64,000 bases of DNA, taken from Candidatus Desulfovibrio intestinipullorum. Its GTDB lineage: Bacteria > Desulfobacterota > Desulfovibrionia > Desulfovibrionales > Desulfovibrionaceae. A program made the translations under genes and the position numbers. Below the pieces are notes generated by a model, which saw only the letters and a program-made list of their open reading frames with translations, made no database searches and was not told the DNA's origin. The DNA is taken from positions 1 to 64,000 of the forward strand of contig DXHV01000062.1 of NCBI GenBank assembly GCA_019113165.1, in the 5' to 3' direction. Shown piece after piece: positions 34,795 to 43,873 of this stretch (position 1 is its first letter; every line of letters begins with the position of its first letter).

Positions 34795-35274
34795 ATGAAC
34801 GCACTCAAGAAATGCGCCCTTCTCAGTCTCTGCCTGCTCCTTGTTGCCGGCTGCTCGGCCACCTCTTCCGGCAGCGCCGACAAGAGCGGCGCCGTCAAGG
34901 CCGAAGCTGCTGCCAAGGCCAGCGGCAAGGAAAATTCTGCCGTCAAGGCAGACCTGGACAAGACGGCCAGGGATCTGGTCAGCCGTGCCGGCCGCACCGT
35001 TGTGCCCAACAAGGCCAAGCCCACCATCCGCAAGCAGGGCAAGCAGTATGTGGCCACCTATGTTGATGTGGACATGAACTCCATTCATACCGGCATGCGT
35101 GCCGGCCAGACCAAGAGCACGCCCTACATCGGCATCATCGAATACATTGAAAACACCTACGAGTGCAAAGGCGCCACCCGCGCTGCAGCCAGGGCCTACA
35201 CAGACTGCCGGGCCGTCAAGACGCGCAACATGAAGGAACTCATCCGCCACGACGGCAAGAAGTGGCAGTTCTAG
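34795..35274 (+). CDS. Small lipoprotein, hypothetical
   Basis: The 159-residue precursor has a short signal peptide ending in the lipobox LLVAGCS, so Cys20 should be lipidated. An Ala/Lys/Ser-rich linker follows (about 22-60), then a small domain with KQYVATYVDVDMNSIHTGM and two cysteines (YECKGA, TDCRAVK) that may form a disulfide. I do not recognise the family. It follows the VWA-OmpA gene but is separated from it by a terminator, so it should have its own promoter. Confidence 0.78.
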   Translation: MNALKKCALLSLCLLLVAGCSATSSGSADKSGAVKAEAAAKASGKENSAVKADLDKTARDLVSRAGRTVVPNKAKPTIRKQGKQYVATYVDVDMNSIHTGMRAGQTKSTPYIGIIEYIENTYECKGATRAAARAYTDCRAVKTRNMKELIRHDGKKWQF

Positions 35275-35609
35275 CCCAACAGCCTGTCCCTTTCTGACAG
35301 GCCAGGCAGGGAAAAGTGCGGCAGGGCACAGGGAAGACATCCCCTTCGCGGTTCGGGACCGAAGAACTGCAACCCGCCAGAAGCCATGTGGATGCCATGC
35401 GCCCACCACAAGCACGGCATGTGCTCGTCATGCGCGCAGCGCGCATCATGCGCACGTCATGGCGGCATCAGGCCCACCTACCTGTTCTCCCGGGTCTCCA
35501 GATTTGCAAAGGCGGCAGCTCCCGCACGGGGGGCTGCCGCCTTCCTTGATTTTCGGGCATGTCCTGCTTTCAGGGGCACGTCTGTCCGGCTGCCCTGTTT
35601 CGCCTGCGA
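35275..35609. other. Intergenic region between convergent genes
   Basis: Contains a small hairpin CCTGTC..GACAGG near 35282-35301 and the terminator at 35508-35553. No gene is supported between them; frames here show no consistent codon pattern. Confidence 0.5.
35508..35553. terminator. Bidirectional terminator
   Basis: AAAGGCGGCAGC (35508-35518) pairs with GCTGCCGCCTT (35533-35543), followed on the plus strand by CCTTGATTTT. It lies just past the shikimate kinase stop on the minus strand and some 230 bases after the lipoprotein gene. Confidence 0.65.
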
Positions 35610-36167
35610 TCAGCGAGCCGGATTGTCCAGCATGGACGCGGGCAGCTGACGGATAATGCTCTGGGCGCAGTGGGCCGGGCTCTGCTGCGTGTCGCAGTGG
35701 ATGTCGGCATAGCGATTGTAGAGGGCGTAGCGCTCGCGATAGAGATCGGCAATGGTCTGTCCCTCGGCAATGACCAGTCCCCGGTTGGGATTCTTGGCAA
35801 TGCGGGTCTGTATGACCTCCAGGGGCGCATCCAGGCAGACAACGGGCCCCAGGCTGCGCAGATGCTGCATGGCGCTGTCCCGGTAGATGACCGATCCGCC
35901 CGTGGCAATCACGACGCGGCTCACCCTGAGGGCGGAGACGAATCGGGCCTCCAGATCCAGGAAGGCCTCGCTGCTCAGGGCATCGGTGACCGCCTGCAGG
36001 CAGGTGCCGTAGGCCGACTCTATGAGATGATCGGTGTCCAGAAAGGCATAGTCGAGCTGCGCTGCCAGGGCAGTGCCTATGGTGGTCTTGCCGGATCCGG
36101 CCATGCCGATGAGGGTGATGCAGGGTTCCGGCTTCTCGGGACGCTTGAGGTAGGTCTTTTCTGCCAT
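35610..36167 (-). CDS. aroK: Shikimate kinase
   Basis: From the ATG at 36167 (AGGAGG 7 bases upstream) the 185-residue protein has Walker A GMAGSGKTT near residue 21, the shikimate-binding DTDHLIE near 44, and the ATGGS loop near 89. An Arg-containing lid (YRERYALYNRYAD) follows near 144. This is the usual shikimate kinase layout. It phosphorylates shikimate in the chorismate pathway. It is transcribed alone; no other aro gene is nearby. Confidence 0.85.
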   Translation of the reverse strand: MAEKTYLKRPEKPEPCITLIGMAGSGKTTIGTALAAQLDYAFLDTDHLIESAYGTCLQAVTDALSSEAFLDLEARFVSALRVSRVVIATGGSVIYRDSAMQHLRSLGPVVCLDAPLEVIQTRIAKNPNRGLVIAEGQTIADLYRERYALYNRYADIHCDTQQSPAHCAQSIIRQLPASMLDNPAR

Positions 36168-36668
36168 GCCACTTCCTCCTAGAATATGACTCTCTCTGCC
36201 AAGGCCCCTGCCCCTTGTCAAGAAGCCGGACAGAACGCCGCAGGGAAGCCGTCGGGGCCCTGCCCTGCGGACGGAAACGAAGGCTGCGGGGCTCTTGACG
36301 AAGCGCCTCTTGACGTGTAAGGGGATGTACTCTCTTTGGCTCCACGAGAGGGTCTCATCCAGATGCAGACCGTTCTCCCAAGGCCAGGGACAAGCACGCT
36401 TTGCCCAAGTTGCCCCAGGCGGGCAATCTGGTCGGGCTTTTTTGCGCCCTTCCTGTCCCTGCACAAGGCCCTTCCTGCTCTCAGGGAACACGGGGCCCGG
36501 TGCCTGGCAGACAGGGAGCCTTTCAGGCCTGGCAGATACATAACCGTAACCCTTATCCAGACAACCGTGAGACACACGGGGCTTGCTTCCCCTGCACGCG
36601 GGGAGGAATAACGGGGCTTGCCTGCACGTATCCGTGCGCGCCCCCGATCATGTCACAGGAGTGTACCC
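36168..36668. other. Long intergenic region upstream of rpmH
   Basis: No gene or RNA is recognised. Two TTGACG sequences (36295-36300 and 36310-36315) resemble -35 boxes, but no good -10 follows at the right distance. The rpmH operon promoter should be here. The sequence just before rpmH is rich in CACGCGGGG and CGTGCGCG stretches that could fold. Confidence 0.4.
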
Positions 36669-36803
36669 ATGAAAAGAACATACCAGCCCAGCAAGGTGCG
36701 CCGCGCCCATACCCATGGTTTCCGCGCCCGCATGGCCACCAAGAATGGTCGTGCCGTTCTGAGCCGCCGTCGCGCCAAAGGTCGCAAGACCCTGAGCGCC
36801 TAG
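36669..36803 (+). CDS. rpmH: 50S ribosomal protein L34
   Basis: The 44-residue, strongly basic product ([18 protein letters not shown]..., ending KGRKTLSA) is a full-length L34. CAGGAG precedes the ATG. It is the first gene of the conserved rpmH-rnpA-yidD-yidC-jag-mnmE block, found near the replication origin in many bacteria; no dnaA or origin is visible here. Confidence 0.97.
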   Translation: MKRTYQPSKVRRAHTHGFRARMATKNGRAVLSRRRAKGRKTLSA

Positions 36804-36837
36804 GCTTGGAGACTTTTGTCCCGAGAGTGTTGCCCCC

Positions 36838-37209
36838 ATGCAGGGAACATTCGGCCTCTCACTGCCGAAGGAAAGTCTGATACGTACCTCTGCCGAATAC
36901 GCGCTGTGCTATGCGCAGGGACGGCGGATGCATACCAGGCATTTCCTTCTTTTTGTTGCACCTCCAGCCGAAGGCGATGAGGGTGTCCGCTTGGGGACTG
37001 CCGTATCCCGTAAAACAGGGCATGCGGTGGTCCGCAATCGTATTAAGAGAGTCCTGCGGGAGTGCTTTCGTCTTCATCTGCGCCGCCTGCCTGTGTCCGC
37101 CCGCATTGTCGTGGTCGCCAAGCGCCAGGCAGGCAGCGCTGCTCTCCGGCTCGACGATGTCACTCTCGAGCTGACCGATGCGCTCAACAGGTACTTTCAC
37201 CTCTCCTGA
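36838..37209 (+). CDS. rnpA: Ribonuclease P protein component
   Basis: The 123-residue basic protein has the RnpA signature RNRIKRVLRECFR near residue 67, following LGTAVSRKTGHAVVRN. It pairs with the RNase P RNA to mature tRNA 5' ends. It lies 34 bases after rpmH, the usual arrangement. Confidence 0.95.
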   Translation: MQGTFGLSLPKESLIRTSAEYALCYAQGRRMHTRHFLLFVAPPAEGDEGVRLGTAVSRKTGHAVVRNRIKRVLRECFRLHLRRLPVSARIVVVAKRQAGSAALRLDDVTLELTDALNRYFHLS

Positions 37210-37215
37210 TGAGGT

Positions 37216-37452
37216 TTGGACATGACCTTTCTGCGCAGACTCTTCATCCTTCCCATCCGCCTCTATCAAATTCTTCTCTCCCCTGTTTTGCCTCACAGCT
37301 GCCGCTTTATCCCCACATGTTCCGCCTATGCTGTGGAAGCCATCATGACCCACGGCGTTCTGCGCGGCAGCTGGCTTACTTTGCGAAGATTGTGCCGCTG
37401 TCATCCCTGGGGTGGCTCTGGCTATGATCCCGTTCCGCCGCCACGCCGCTGA
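37216..37452 (+). CDS. yidD: Membrane protein insertion efficiency factor YidD
   Basis: The 78-residue protein contains [28 protein letters not shown] and the C-terminal [14 protein letters not shown], the defining YidD motifs with three conserved cysteines. It helps YidC insert membrane proteins. It starts 6 bases after rnpA. Start is the ATG at 37216 or the one two codons later. Confidence 0.93.
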   Translation: MDMTFLRRLFILPIRLYQILLSPVLPHSCRFIPTCSAYAVEAIMTHGVLRGSWLTLRRLCRCHPWGGSGYDPVPPPRR

Positions 37453-37482
37453 GGCGTCACCTGTTCAACTAAGGTATTTTTC

Positions 37483-39204
37483 ATGCAAGACGGTAAAAAT
37501 CTCATCCTGGCCATTGTTCTCTGCCTTCTCGTTGTCGTGGGCTGGTCCTATCTCGGCGAAAAAATGGGCTGGGCTCCCAAGCCGGCTCCCGCTCCCGTGG
37601 AACAGACCCAGCAGCAGGCTGCCCCGCAGGCGGACGCCCAGGCAGAGCAGCAGCGCAAGCTTGCCGAACCCCTGCCGGTCTTCAAGGAGTCTGCCGGCCG
37701 GGACATGACAGTGAGCACGCCGCTGTATACTGCCAAGATATACACTGGTGGCGGCATTCTCCGCTCCTTTGAGCTGAACAAGTTCCGTACCTCCGTTGAC
37801 GAGAATTCTCCCAGGGTGAATCTCATCAATGCCACCACCTCCGCCATGGCCCCCCTCGGACTGCTGGTCAACGGCCAGCCTTCCTGGAGCACGGGCCTGT
37901 GGTCCTGCGAGGAAGAGGGCGACATTACCGTGGCAGCCGGAGAAAAGCGCACCCTGCGCCTCGTCGGCATGGTCGGCGACCTGCGCGTGATCCGCGACAT
38001 TACCTTTGATGCCTCCACCTACGCCATCACCGAAACGGTTGCCGTCACCCCCACCGGAACCAATGCCGCCTCCGTGCGCCTGGGCTACACCGTGGGCGCC
38101 GATGCAAGCAATGCCCATGGCGGACAGTACGACGCCATGCGCGTGGGCTGGGATGACAACGGTTCCCTGCAGGAAGAAACCAGTGCCGAAAAGCTCGCCA
38201 CCGGCGTGATGGCCTCCGGCACCATCTACTGGGGCGGTGCCATGAGCACCTACTTCCTGAACGGCATGCTGCCCGGCGATCCCAACGGCGTGACCTTCAA
38301 GGGCGTCCTGCAGAACAACGTCTACCGTGCCGCCATGGAGCTGCAGCCCCAGACCGTTGCCGCCGGCAGCGAAATCACGACGAAGACCACCTACTGGTTC
38401 GGTCCCAAGGACCGCACCATGATGGGTCAGGTGAGCGAGGAGCTTGCCAAGAGCGTGGACCTCGGCATGTTCAGCCTCATTGCCAAGGGCCTGCTCTGGA
38501 TCCTCAACTTCTTCTATGGCTTTGTGCACAACTGGGGCGTGGCCATCATCATGCTGACCATTGTCATCAAGGTCATCTTCTGGCCCCTCACCGCCAAGAG
38601 CTATTCCTCCATGGAGCAGATGAAGCGTCTCGCTCCCATGATGCAGCAGATCCGCGAAAAGCATAAGGGTGACAAGGAAGCAACCAACAAGGAAGTTATG
38701 GCCCTGTACAAGACCTATGGCGTCAATCCTGCCAGCGGCTGCATCCCGATCCTCATCCAGATGCCCGTGTTCTTCGGTCTCTACCAGGCCCTGCTGACCT
38801 CCATCGAGCTGCGTCATGCACCGCTTCTGCCCACCCTGCCCTTCACGGACATCACCTGGCTTGCCGACCTGTCCAGCAAGGATCCGCTCTACATCACACC
38901 CATCGTCATGGGCCTGACCATGTTCATCCAGCAGCGCCTCTCTCCGCCGGCCACCGATGCCCGCCAGCAGAAGATTATGATGCTGCTGCCCGTGATCTTT
39001 ACCTTCCTCTTCCTGGCCTTCCCCTCCGGCCTTGTGGTCTACTGGCTGGTTAACAACGTCATTTCCATTGGTCAGCAGTGGTGGATGATGCACAAGATGA
39101 AGGGCCCGCACAAGAACTCCAAGAATCCGCCCAAGACACAGTCCAGGTCCGGTCAGAAGAACAAGGCCGGCAGCACGGCCGAAAAGAAAGCAGCCTCTGC
39201 CTAG
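37483..39204 (+). CDS. yidC: Membrane protein insertase YidC
   Basis: The 573-residue protein has an N-terminal anchor (LILAIVLCLLVVVGWSYL) and a Pro/Ala/Gln-rich linker. A large periplasmic domain follows (about 60-320). The conserved insertase core begins GFVHNWGVAIIMLTIVIKV near 345 and contains MAPMMQQIREKHKGDKE and VNPASGCIPILIQMPVFFGLY. The C-terminus is Lys-rich, as expected for ribosome contact. This is the long, Gram-negative type. Confidence 0.96.
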   Translation: MQDGKNLILAIVLCLLVVVGWSYLGEKMGWAPKPAPAPVEQTQQQAAPQADAQAEQQRKLAEPLPVFKESAGRDMTVSTPLYTAKIYTGGGILRSFELNKFRTSVDENSPRVNLINATTSAMAPLGLLVNGQPSWSTGLWSCEEEGDITVAAGEKRTLRLVGMVGDLRVIRDITFDASTYAITETVAVTPTGTNAASVRLGYTVGADASNAHGGQYDAMRVGWDDNGSLQEETSAEKLATGVMASGTIYWGGAMSTYFLNGMLPGDPNGVTFKGVLQNNVYRAAMELQPQTVAAGSEITTKTTYWFGPKDRTMMGQVSEELAKSVDLGMFSLIAKGLLWILNFFYGFVHNWGVAIIMLTIVIKVIFWPLTAKSYSSMEQMKRLAPMMQQIREKHKGDKEATNKEVMALYKTYGVNPASGCIPILIQMPVFFGLYQALLTSIELRHAPLLPTLPFTDITWLADLSSKDPLYITPIVMGLTMFIQQRLSPPATDARQQKIMMLLPVIFTFLFLAFPSGLVVYWLVNNVISIGQQWWMMHKMKGPHKNSKNPPKTQSRSGQKNKAGSTAEKKAASA

Positions 39205-39213
39205 GACCCTGGC

Positions 39214-40491
39214 ATGGATGGTTTCAAAGAGTTCCAGGGTAAGGATCTTGATGCCGCCATACAGGACGCCTGTCTGTACTTCAACGCAAGCCGCGAGCGT
39301 CTGGAGATAGAAATCCTCCAGGACGCCAAGAGTGGCATATTTGGCATTGTCGGTGCACGGAAGGCCAAAATCCGTGCCCGGCGTGCCTGTCTGCGTGACA
39401 CGGTGCAAAGTGTGCTCGGAGAACTCTCCGGGCACACGATAAAAAAAACAGGCAGCCCCGGAGATCGCGGGGAGAAGGCCCTGCCCGATCCGGCCAGGCG
39501 TACAGCGAGGTCTGACGAAACGGATCAGAGTCAGGACTACACTGCTTCCGTCAGCCCGGAAACGGCACGCTCCAGACAACGGCGCACACAGGGCCAGACG
39601 GCCCGGACAGAGGGCAGAGCAGAGGACAGGACAGATAACCGTACCGCTGCCACGGCCCCTTCGGAAGCTTCCGCTGCATCAGGTGCTTCGGGCACGTCCC
39701 AGGCATCCACTACATCCCAGTCTTCCCATGACCGGGGCAAAAGCGAATATCAGCATCCTAACCGGAACAGAAAAACGGAACACAGGTCCACGTCCAGGCA
39801 GGGCAACCTCTCTTCTGCCAGGCAGTCAGAGAAACATTCCGAACGGACAAGGGGCCGGGAACAGCAGCCGGGCAGAGCCGACATTGCGGCCAGGGCAGAG
39901 ACACAGCCCGTGGAGCCTGCGGACGAAGCCTGTGAGGACGGACTGAGTCATCGTCCCCTGGACAAGCAGGATCTGCCCCTTCTCGAGGCTCCGGCCCTGC
40001 ACATCCTCCATATGCTGCTTGCGCCCCTGACAGGAGAACAGCCAAGGCTTGTGCCCAGCATCACCAACGGCGCCTTTTCGGTGAGCGTCCAGGGACTGTC
40101 CGATCCCTCTCTGCTCATCGGCAGGGATGGAGCAACGCTCATGGCCCTGCAGCATCTGGCAAGCCGCCTGCTCTCCCGCGCCGTGCAGCGGGGCGTGCGC
40201 GTACTGCTGGAAGTGGAAAGCCTTCGCGAACAGCAGGAAGAGGAACTCAGGCAGCTGGCCCAAAGCCTTGCGGCCAGGGTCCGCGAGACCGGCAAGACCC
40301 TGAGCACGCGTCCTCTGCGCTCCTCCCAGCGCCGCATTGTCCATCTCTGTCTCGGAGAAATGGACGACATACAGACACGCAGCGCAGGCACAGGCGGCCT
40401 GAAGCGTGTCCTTGTCTTCCCCAGGAAGACGGCAGCGCGGCAGGAAGAATCCCAGGCACAGTCTGCCTGCCAGACCTTGCCAACCCCTTAA
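39214..40491 (+). CDS. jag: Jag/KhpB RNA-binding protein with expanded linker
   Basis: The 425-residue protein has a Jag-N domain (about 1-55, with DAKSGIFGIVGARKAKI). A long disordered linker of about 170 residues is rich in Arg, Ser, Thr and Gln. A KH domain follows (near 280, LLIGRDGATLMALQHLASRLL), then an R3H domain (SSQRRIVHLCLGEMDDIQTRS near 370). It is cotranscribed with yidC (9-base gap). Jag/KhpB proteins bind RNA and affect cell division in other bacteria. The linker is longer than in typical Jag proteins. Confidence 0.92.
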   Translation: MDGFKEFQGKDLDAAIQDACLYFNASRERLEIEILQDAKSGIFGIVGARKAKIRARRACLRDTVQSVLGELSGHTIKKTGSPGDRGEKALPDPARRTARSDETDQSQDYTASVSPETARSRQRRTQGQTARTEGRAEDRTDNRTAATAPSEASAASGASGTSQASTTSQSSHDRGKSEYQHPNRNRKTEHRSTSRQGNLSSARQSEKHSERTRGREQQPGRADIAARAETQPVEPADEACEDGLSHRPLDKQDLPLLEAPALHILHMLLAPLTGEQPRLVPSITNGAFSVSVQGLSDPSLLIGRDGATLMALQHLASRLLSRAVQRGVRVLLEVESLREQQEEELRQLAQSLAARVRETGKTLSTRPLRSSQRRIVHLCLGEMDDIQTRSAGTGGLKRVLVFPRKTAARQEESQAQSACQTLPTP

Positions 40492-40621
40492 GTCCCCATA
40501 CGACGCACCACGCTTCATCCATGGAAAAGCCACGGAAACTCCATGGAAAACGGAAACGGAGACAGCGCTATTCCCCTGGCAGCCTCTTGCCTGCCACGAG
40601 GGACTGACGCGACACCATGTC

Positions 40622-42061
40622 ATGACCACACGCAACCTTTCCGCAGGGCAGACCACCATTGCCGCGCAGGCCACGGCCACGGGCAATGGGGCCATTGCCA
40701 TCATCCGACTTTCCGGCCCAATGGCTCACCAGCTCTTGGGCCTGCTTTTTTCTCCGACCAGGGCCGATTTCACGGATTTCGTCCCCTGGAGACTGCATTA
40801 CGGCACCCTGCACGACGGCACGGGGCGCAGGCTGGACGAAGTGCTCTGCGTCTACATGCCGGGCCCAAAATCCTACACGGGCGAAGACTGTGCGGAAATA
40901 CACTGCCACGGCGGCCAGCTCATTGTCTCCTCCATCCTGCAGGCCCTGTTTGCTGCCGGCGCCGTACCGGCCCGCCGGGGGGAATTTTCCTACCGGGCCT
41001 TTCTCAACGGCCGCATGGACCTGAGTCAGGCCGAGGCCGTGGCCGAAATGATTGCCGCTCCCGGCAGGCAGGCCCTTGATCAGTCCCTGCGCAGGCTGGA
41101 CGGCGAACTGGCACGGCGCGTGGGTCAGGTGCGCACAAGCCTTGAGAACGTGCGCGTGCAGATGAGCCTGGCCGTGGATTTCCCGGAAGACGAAGTGGAA
41201 ATCCTTGGCCGCGAAGACTTCCTTGTCCGGGTACAGGCCGCCCAAAAGGCTTTAAACGAGCTCCTGACGGGCTTTGCCAGGGCAAGCGTCCTCCAGAATG
41301 GCGCGAAAGTCGTGCTGGCAGGCTCGGTCAATGCCGGCAAGTCCAGCCTCATGAACGCCCTGCTGGGCCGAAACAGGGCCCTGGTCACGGACGTGCCCGG
41401 GACCACCAGGGACTTTCTGGAAGAAAGCGTTCTTTTCGAGGATCTTCCCGTGCGCCTTGTGGATACGGCCGGTGTACGCGAGAGCACGGACTTTGTGGAG
41501 GCACAGGGCATTGCCCGCAGCCGGGAACAGATAGCTGCGGCCCAGTGCCTCGTGCTGGTGGTGGACGGTGCAGCCCTGGGCGAAGAGGGCTGGACTGCGC
41601 CCGTCTGTCCAGATCCTGTGGTGCGGGATCTTTTGCAGACGGAAAACGACACCCCCCGTGTCGTGCTCTGGAACAAGGTGGACTGCTACAGGCCCGATCC
41701 TTCCTTCGGTGCTGCTCCTGCCTGGTGCACGCAAACAAATCATGTGGTCTCCTGCCTGTGCGTGAGCGCCCAGACAGGAGAAAACCTGGATCTGGCCTGC
41801 AGCCGCATACGGTCGGCCATTCTTGATCCGCTCCCCGAACAGGAAGCGGACGTTGCGCCCAACGACCGTCAGGCCGCTGCCCTGCACAAGGCCTCCCGTG
41901 CCCTGGACGCTCTTGTTCGTGACATTGAGGCCGGTCAGCTGTATGATCTTCTGTCGGTGCATCTGGACACATGCTGCAGCCATCTTGACGATGTCATTGG
42001 CGTGGGCACGGCCCAGGATGTTCTCAACCGAGTGTTCGAGAGCTTCTGCATAGGAAAGTAG
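40622..42061 (+). CDS. mnmE: tRNA modification GTPase MnmE
   Basis: The 479-residue protein has the N-terminal folate-binding domain (ATATGNGAIAIIRLSGP, YTGEDCAEIHCHGG). An inserted G domain (about 225-400) follows with GSVNAGKSS, DVPGTTRD, DTAG and NKVD. The hallmark C-terminal CIGK is present. With MnmG it modifies the wobble uridine of several tRNAs. It completes the rpmH-mnmE block. Confidence 0.96.
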   Translation: MTTRNLSAGQTTIAAQATATGNGAIAIIRLSGPMAHQLLGLLFSPTRADFTDFVPWRLHYGTLHDGTGRRLDEVLCVYMPGPKSYTGEDCAEIHCHGGQLIVSSILQALFAAGAVPARRGEFSYRAFLNGRMDLSQAEAVAEMIAAPGRQALDQSLRRLDGELARRVGQVRTSLENVRVQMSLAVDFPEDEVEILGREDFLVRVQAAQKALNELLTGFARASVLQNGAKVVLAGSVNAGKSSLMNALLGRNRALVTDVPGTTRDFLEESVLFEDLPVRLVDTAGVRESTDFVEAQGIARSREQIAAAQCLVLVVDGAALGEEGWTAPVCPDPVVRDLLQTENDTPRVVLWNKVDCYRPDPSFGAAPAWCTQTNHVVSCLCVSAQTGENLDLACSRIRSAILDPLPEQEADVAPNDRQAAALHKASRALDALVRDIEAGQLYDLLSVHLDTCCSHLDDVIGVGTAQDVLNRVFESFCIGK

Positions 42062-42112
42062 CTGACCTCGGGAAAACACCGTCCAGTTCACAAAACGCTC
42101 TGGAGACTCCTG

Positions 42113-42715
42113 ATGGAACTCAACTACATATGCAGACGCCTGACAAGCGAGGAAATCAACGAGCTGCCCCTGGTTCACTACGAGGGCTCCGTCACCCTGG
42201 TCCGCAACGAACGACAGCTTGCGGCCATCCTGCCGGCCCTGCGCGAGGAACCGGTGCTGGGCTTTGATACCGAGACGCAGCCCACCTTCCGCAAGGGAGT
42301 GGTGCACCATCCCTCCCTCATCCAGCTTGCCACTACAGACCGCGTCTATCTCATACAGTTGACGCACATCCCTCTGACCGAGGAGCTGACCTCCATCCTG
42401 GCCGACCCGAAACAGATCAAGGCCGGTGTGGGCATTGCCGAAGACATGCGCGAGCTCTCCTGCCTTCTGCCCTTCACGGCAGCAGGCCTCCAGGATCTGG
42501 CGCTCATTGCCGAGAAGAACCACATCTGCAACAAGGGACTGCGTTCCCTGGTTGCCAGCTTCTTTGGCGAGCGCATTTCCAAGGGACCGCAGTGCTCCAA
42601 CTGGAGCCTGCCCAATCTGAGTCAGCGACAGATTACCTATGCGGCCACGGACGCCTGGATGGGGCGGAGAATCTACATGCGCATGTGCGAACTCGGTCTC
42701 GCGGAGGCCCTTTGA
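42113..42715 (+). CDS. DEDDy 3'-5' exonuclease (RNase D-like)
   Basis: The 200-residue protein is a single DnaQ-like domain: LGFDTETQPTF (first Asp/Glu), AGVGIAEDMREL (second Asp), and YAATDAWMGRRIY (Tyr and last Asp). All four DEDDy acids are present. It lacks the HRDC domains of RNase D, so it is a short 3'-5' exonuclease for RNA or DNA ends. It follows mnmE at 51 bases and overlaps the next start by 4 bases. Confidence 0.88.
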   Translation: MELNYICRRLTSEEINELPLVHYEGSVTLVRNERQLAAILPALREEPVLGFDTETQPTFRKGVVHHPSLIQLATTDRVYLIQLTHIPLTEELTSILADPKQIKAGVGIAEDMRELSCLLPFTAAGLQDLALIAEKNHICNKGLRSLVASFFGERISKGPQCSNWSLPNLSQRQITYAATDAWMGRRIYMRMCELGLAEAL

Positions 42716-43869
42716 ACAGCAGTGCCCTTGCCCTTCTGCGCGACCATCCCCTGGTTTTCTTCACTGGCGGTACAGCCCTGCGGGAACTGAGCCGCTGCTT
42801 TGCCGCCCGTGGCTGTCACACCACTCATCTGGTCACAACCTTTGATTCCGGCGGCTCCACAGCCCGCCTGCGGGCTGCCTTTGCCATGCCTGCCGTGGGC
42901 GATCTGCGCAACAGGCTGCTGGCCCTGGCAGACACAAAGGCCTGCGGCCTGCCCCTGGTGCGCTGCCTGGAAACACGGTTCCCGAAGGAAGGGGATCAGG
43001 AAGCACTGCGCAAGGATCTGCGCGCCATGGCCCGGCCCGATCATGTCGTGTGGGAGGGACTTGGCAGCGCCACTGCCCTGTGCCTGCAGTCCTGCCTGGA
43101 CACCTTTTTGAGCGCCATGCCAGCGAACTTCGATGCCCGCGAGGCAAGCCTCGGCAATATCTGCATGACCGGCAAGTACCTGCAGGAACATCGATCCTTA
43201 AGTGCGGTCATGGGCCTCTTCTCGCGCCTTCTGCACATTCATGGTGAAGTGCTGCCCATTGTCGAGGAAAGCCTGCATCTGGCTGCCAGGCTCAGGGACG
43301 GCACCCTGCTGGTGGGCCAGCACCATTTCAAGGATCTGACAAGCCCCATTGTCCGCTTCTTTCTGACCGTGAGCGAACCGGACCGGGCGGAGCGGGGCAC
43401 GGCTCTGCCTGTAGCCTGCAGGCCCAGAGCCGCCAGTCCTGCTCTGGCCCGACTCAGGGAGGCAGGTCTGGTCTGCTATCCCATGGGCAGCTTCTTTTCC
43501 AGTGTCCTGGCCAATCTGCTGGCCGAGGGCACAGGCCACATCATTGCCGATCTGTCTTGCCCCAAGGTCTTCATTCCCAATACGGGCACGGACAGGGAAC
43601 TGCTCGGCCAGAGCCTGACCGATCAGCTGGGCATGCTCATCGACACTCTGCGCGTCGATGCCCCAAAAGCCAGGGCCAGGGACCTGGTGAGCCATGTGCT
43701 CCTTGATACGAAGAACGGACAGTACGCAGGCGATCTTCCTGCCCTGCGGCTGTGGACAGAAAACCTGGACATAGACCTGCTGGACTGCGACATGGTGACA
43801 GCCCGGGGCTGCGCCCATGATCCGCACAAGACCGCACAGGCCCTGCTGCGCCTGCTCGGCATGGAGTAG
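42712..43869 (+). CDS. CofD/YvcK-like protein (GAK-type CofD-related)
   Basis: The start is a TTG at 42712 that overlaps the exonuclease TGA; GGAGG is 4-5 bases upstream. The 385-residue protein has FFTGGTALRELSR near the N-terminus, TFDSGGSTARLRAAFAMP near 42, VGDLRNRLLALAD and VFIPNTGTD near 285. The DSGGS loop and GDLRN motif are those of CofD/YvcK nucleotide-binding proteins. The variant sequence resembles CofD-related proteins annotated in 'GAK systems', but no ATP-grasp or HprK-like partners are present here. Function unknown; YvcK relatives regulate central carbon flux and cell-wall synthesis. Confidence 0.78.
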   Translation: MNSSALALLRDHPLVFFTGGTALRELSRCFAARGCHTTHLVTTFDSGGSTARLRAAFAMPAVGDLRNRLLALADTKACGLPLVRCLETRFPKEGDQEALRKDLRAMARPDHVVWEGLGSATALCLQSCLDTFLSAMPANFDAREASLGNICMTGKYLQEHRSLSAVMGLFSRLLHIHGEVLPIVEESLHLAARLRDGTLLVGQHHFKDLTSPIVRFFLTVSEPDRAERGTALPVACRPRAASPALARLREAGLVCYPMGSFFSSVLANLLAEGTGHIIADLSCPKVFIPNTGTDRELLGQSLTDQLGMLIDTLRVDAPKARARDLVSHVLLDTKNGQYAGDLPALRLWTENLDIDLLDCDMVTARGCAHDPHKTAQALLRLLGME

Positions 43870-43873
43870 GGCC

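Noticed and set aside
37465..39579. 704-codon minus-strand frame opposite yidC
   Set aside because: A shadow produced by the GC-rich codon use of yidC and jag; no motifs, no ribosome site, and it runs through several gene boundaries.
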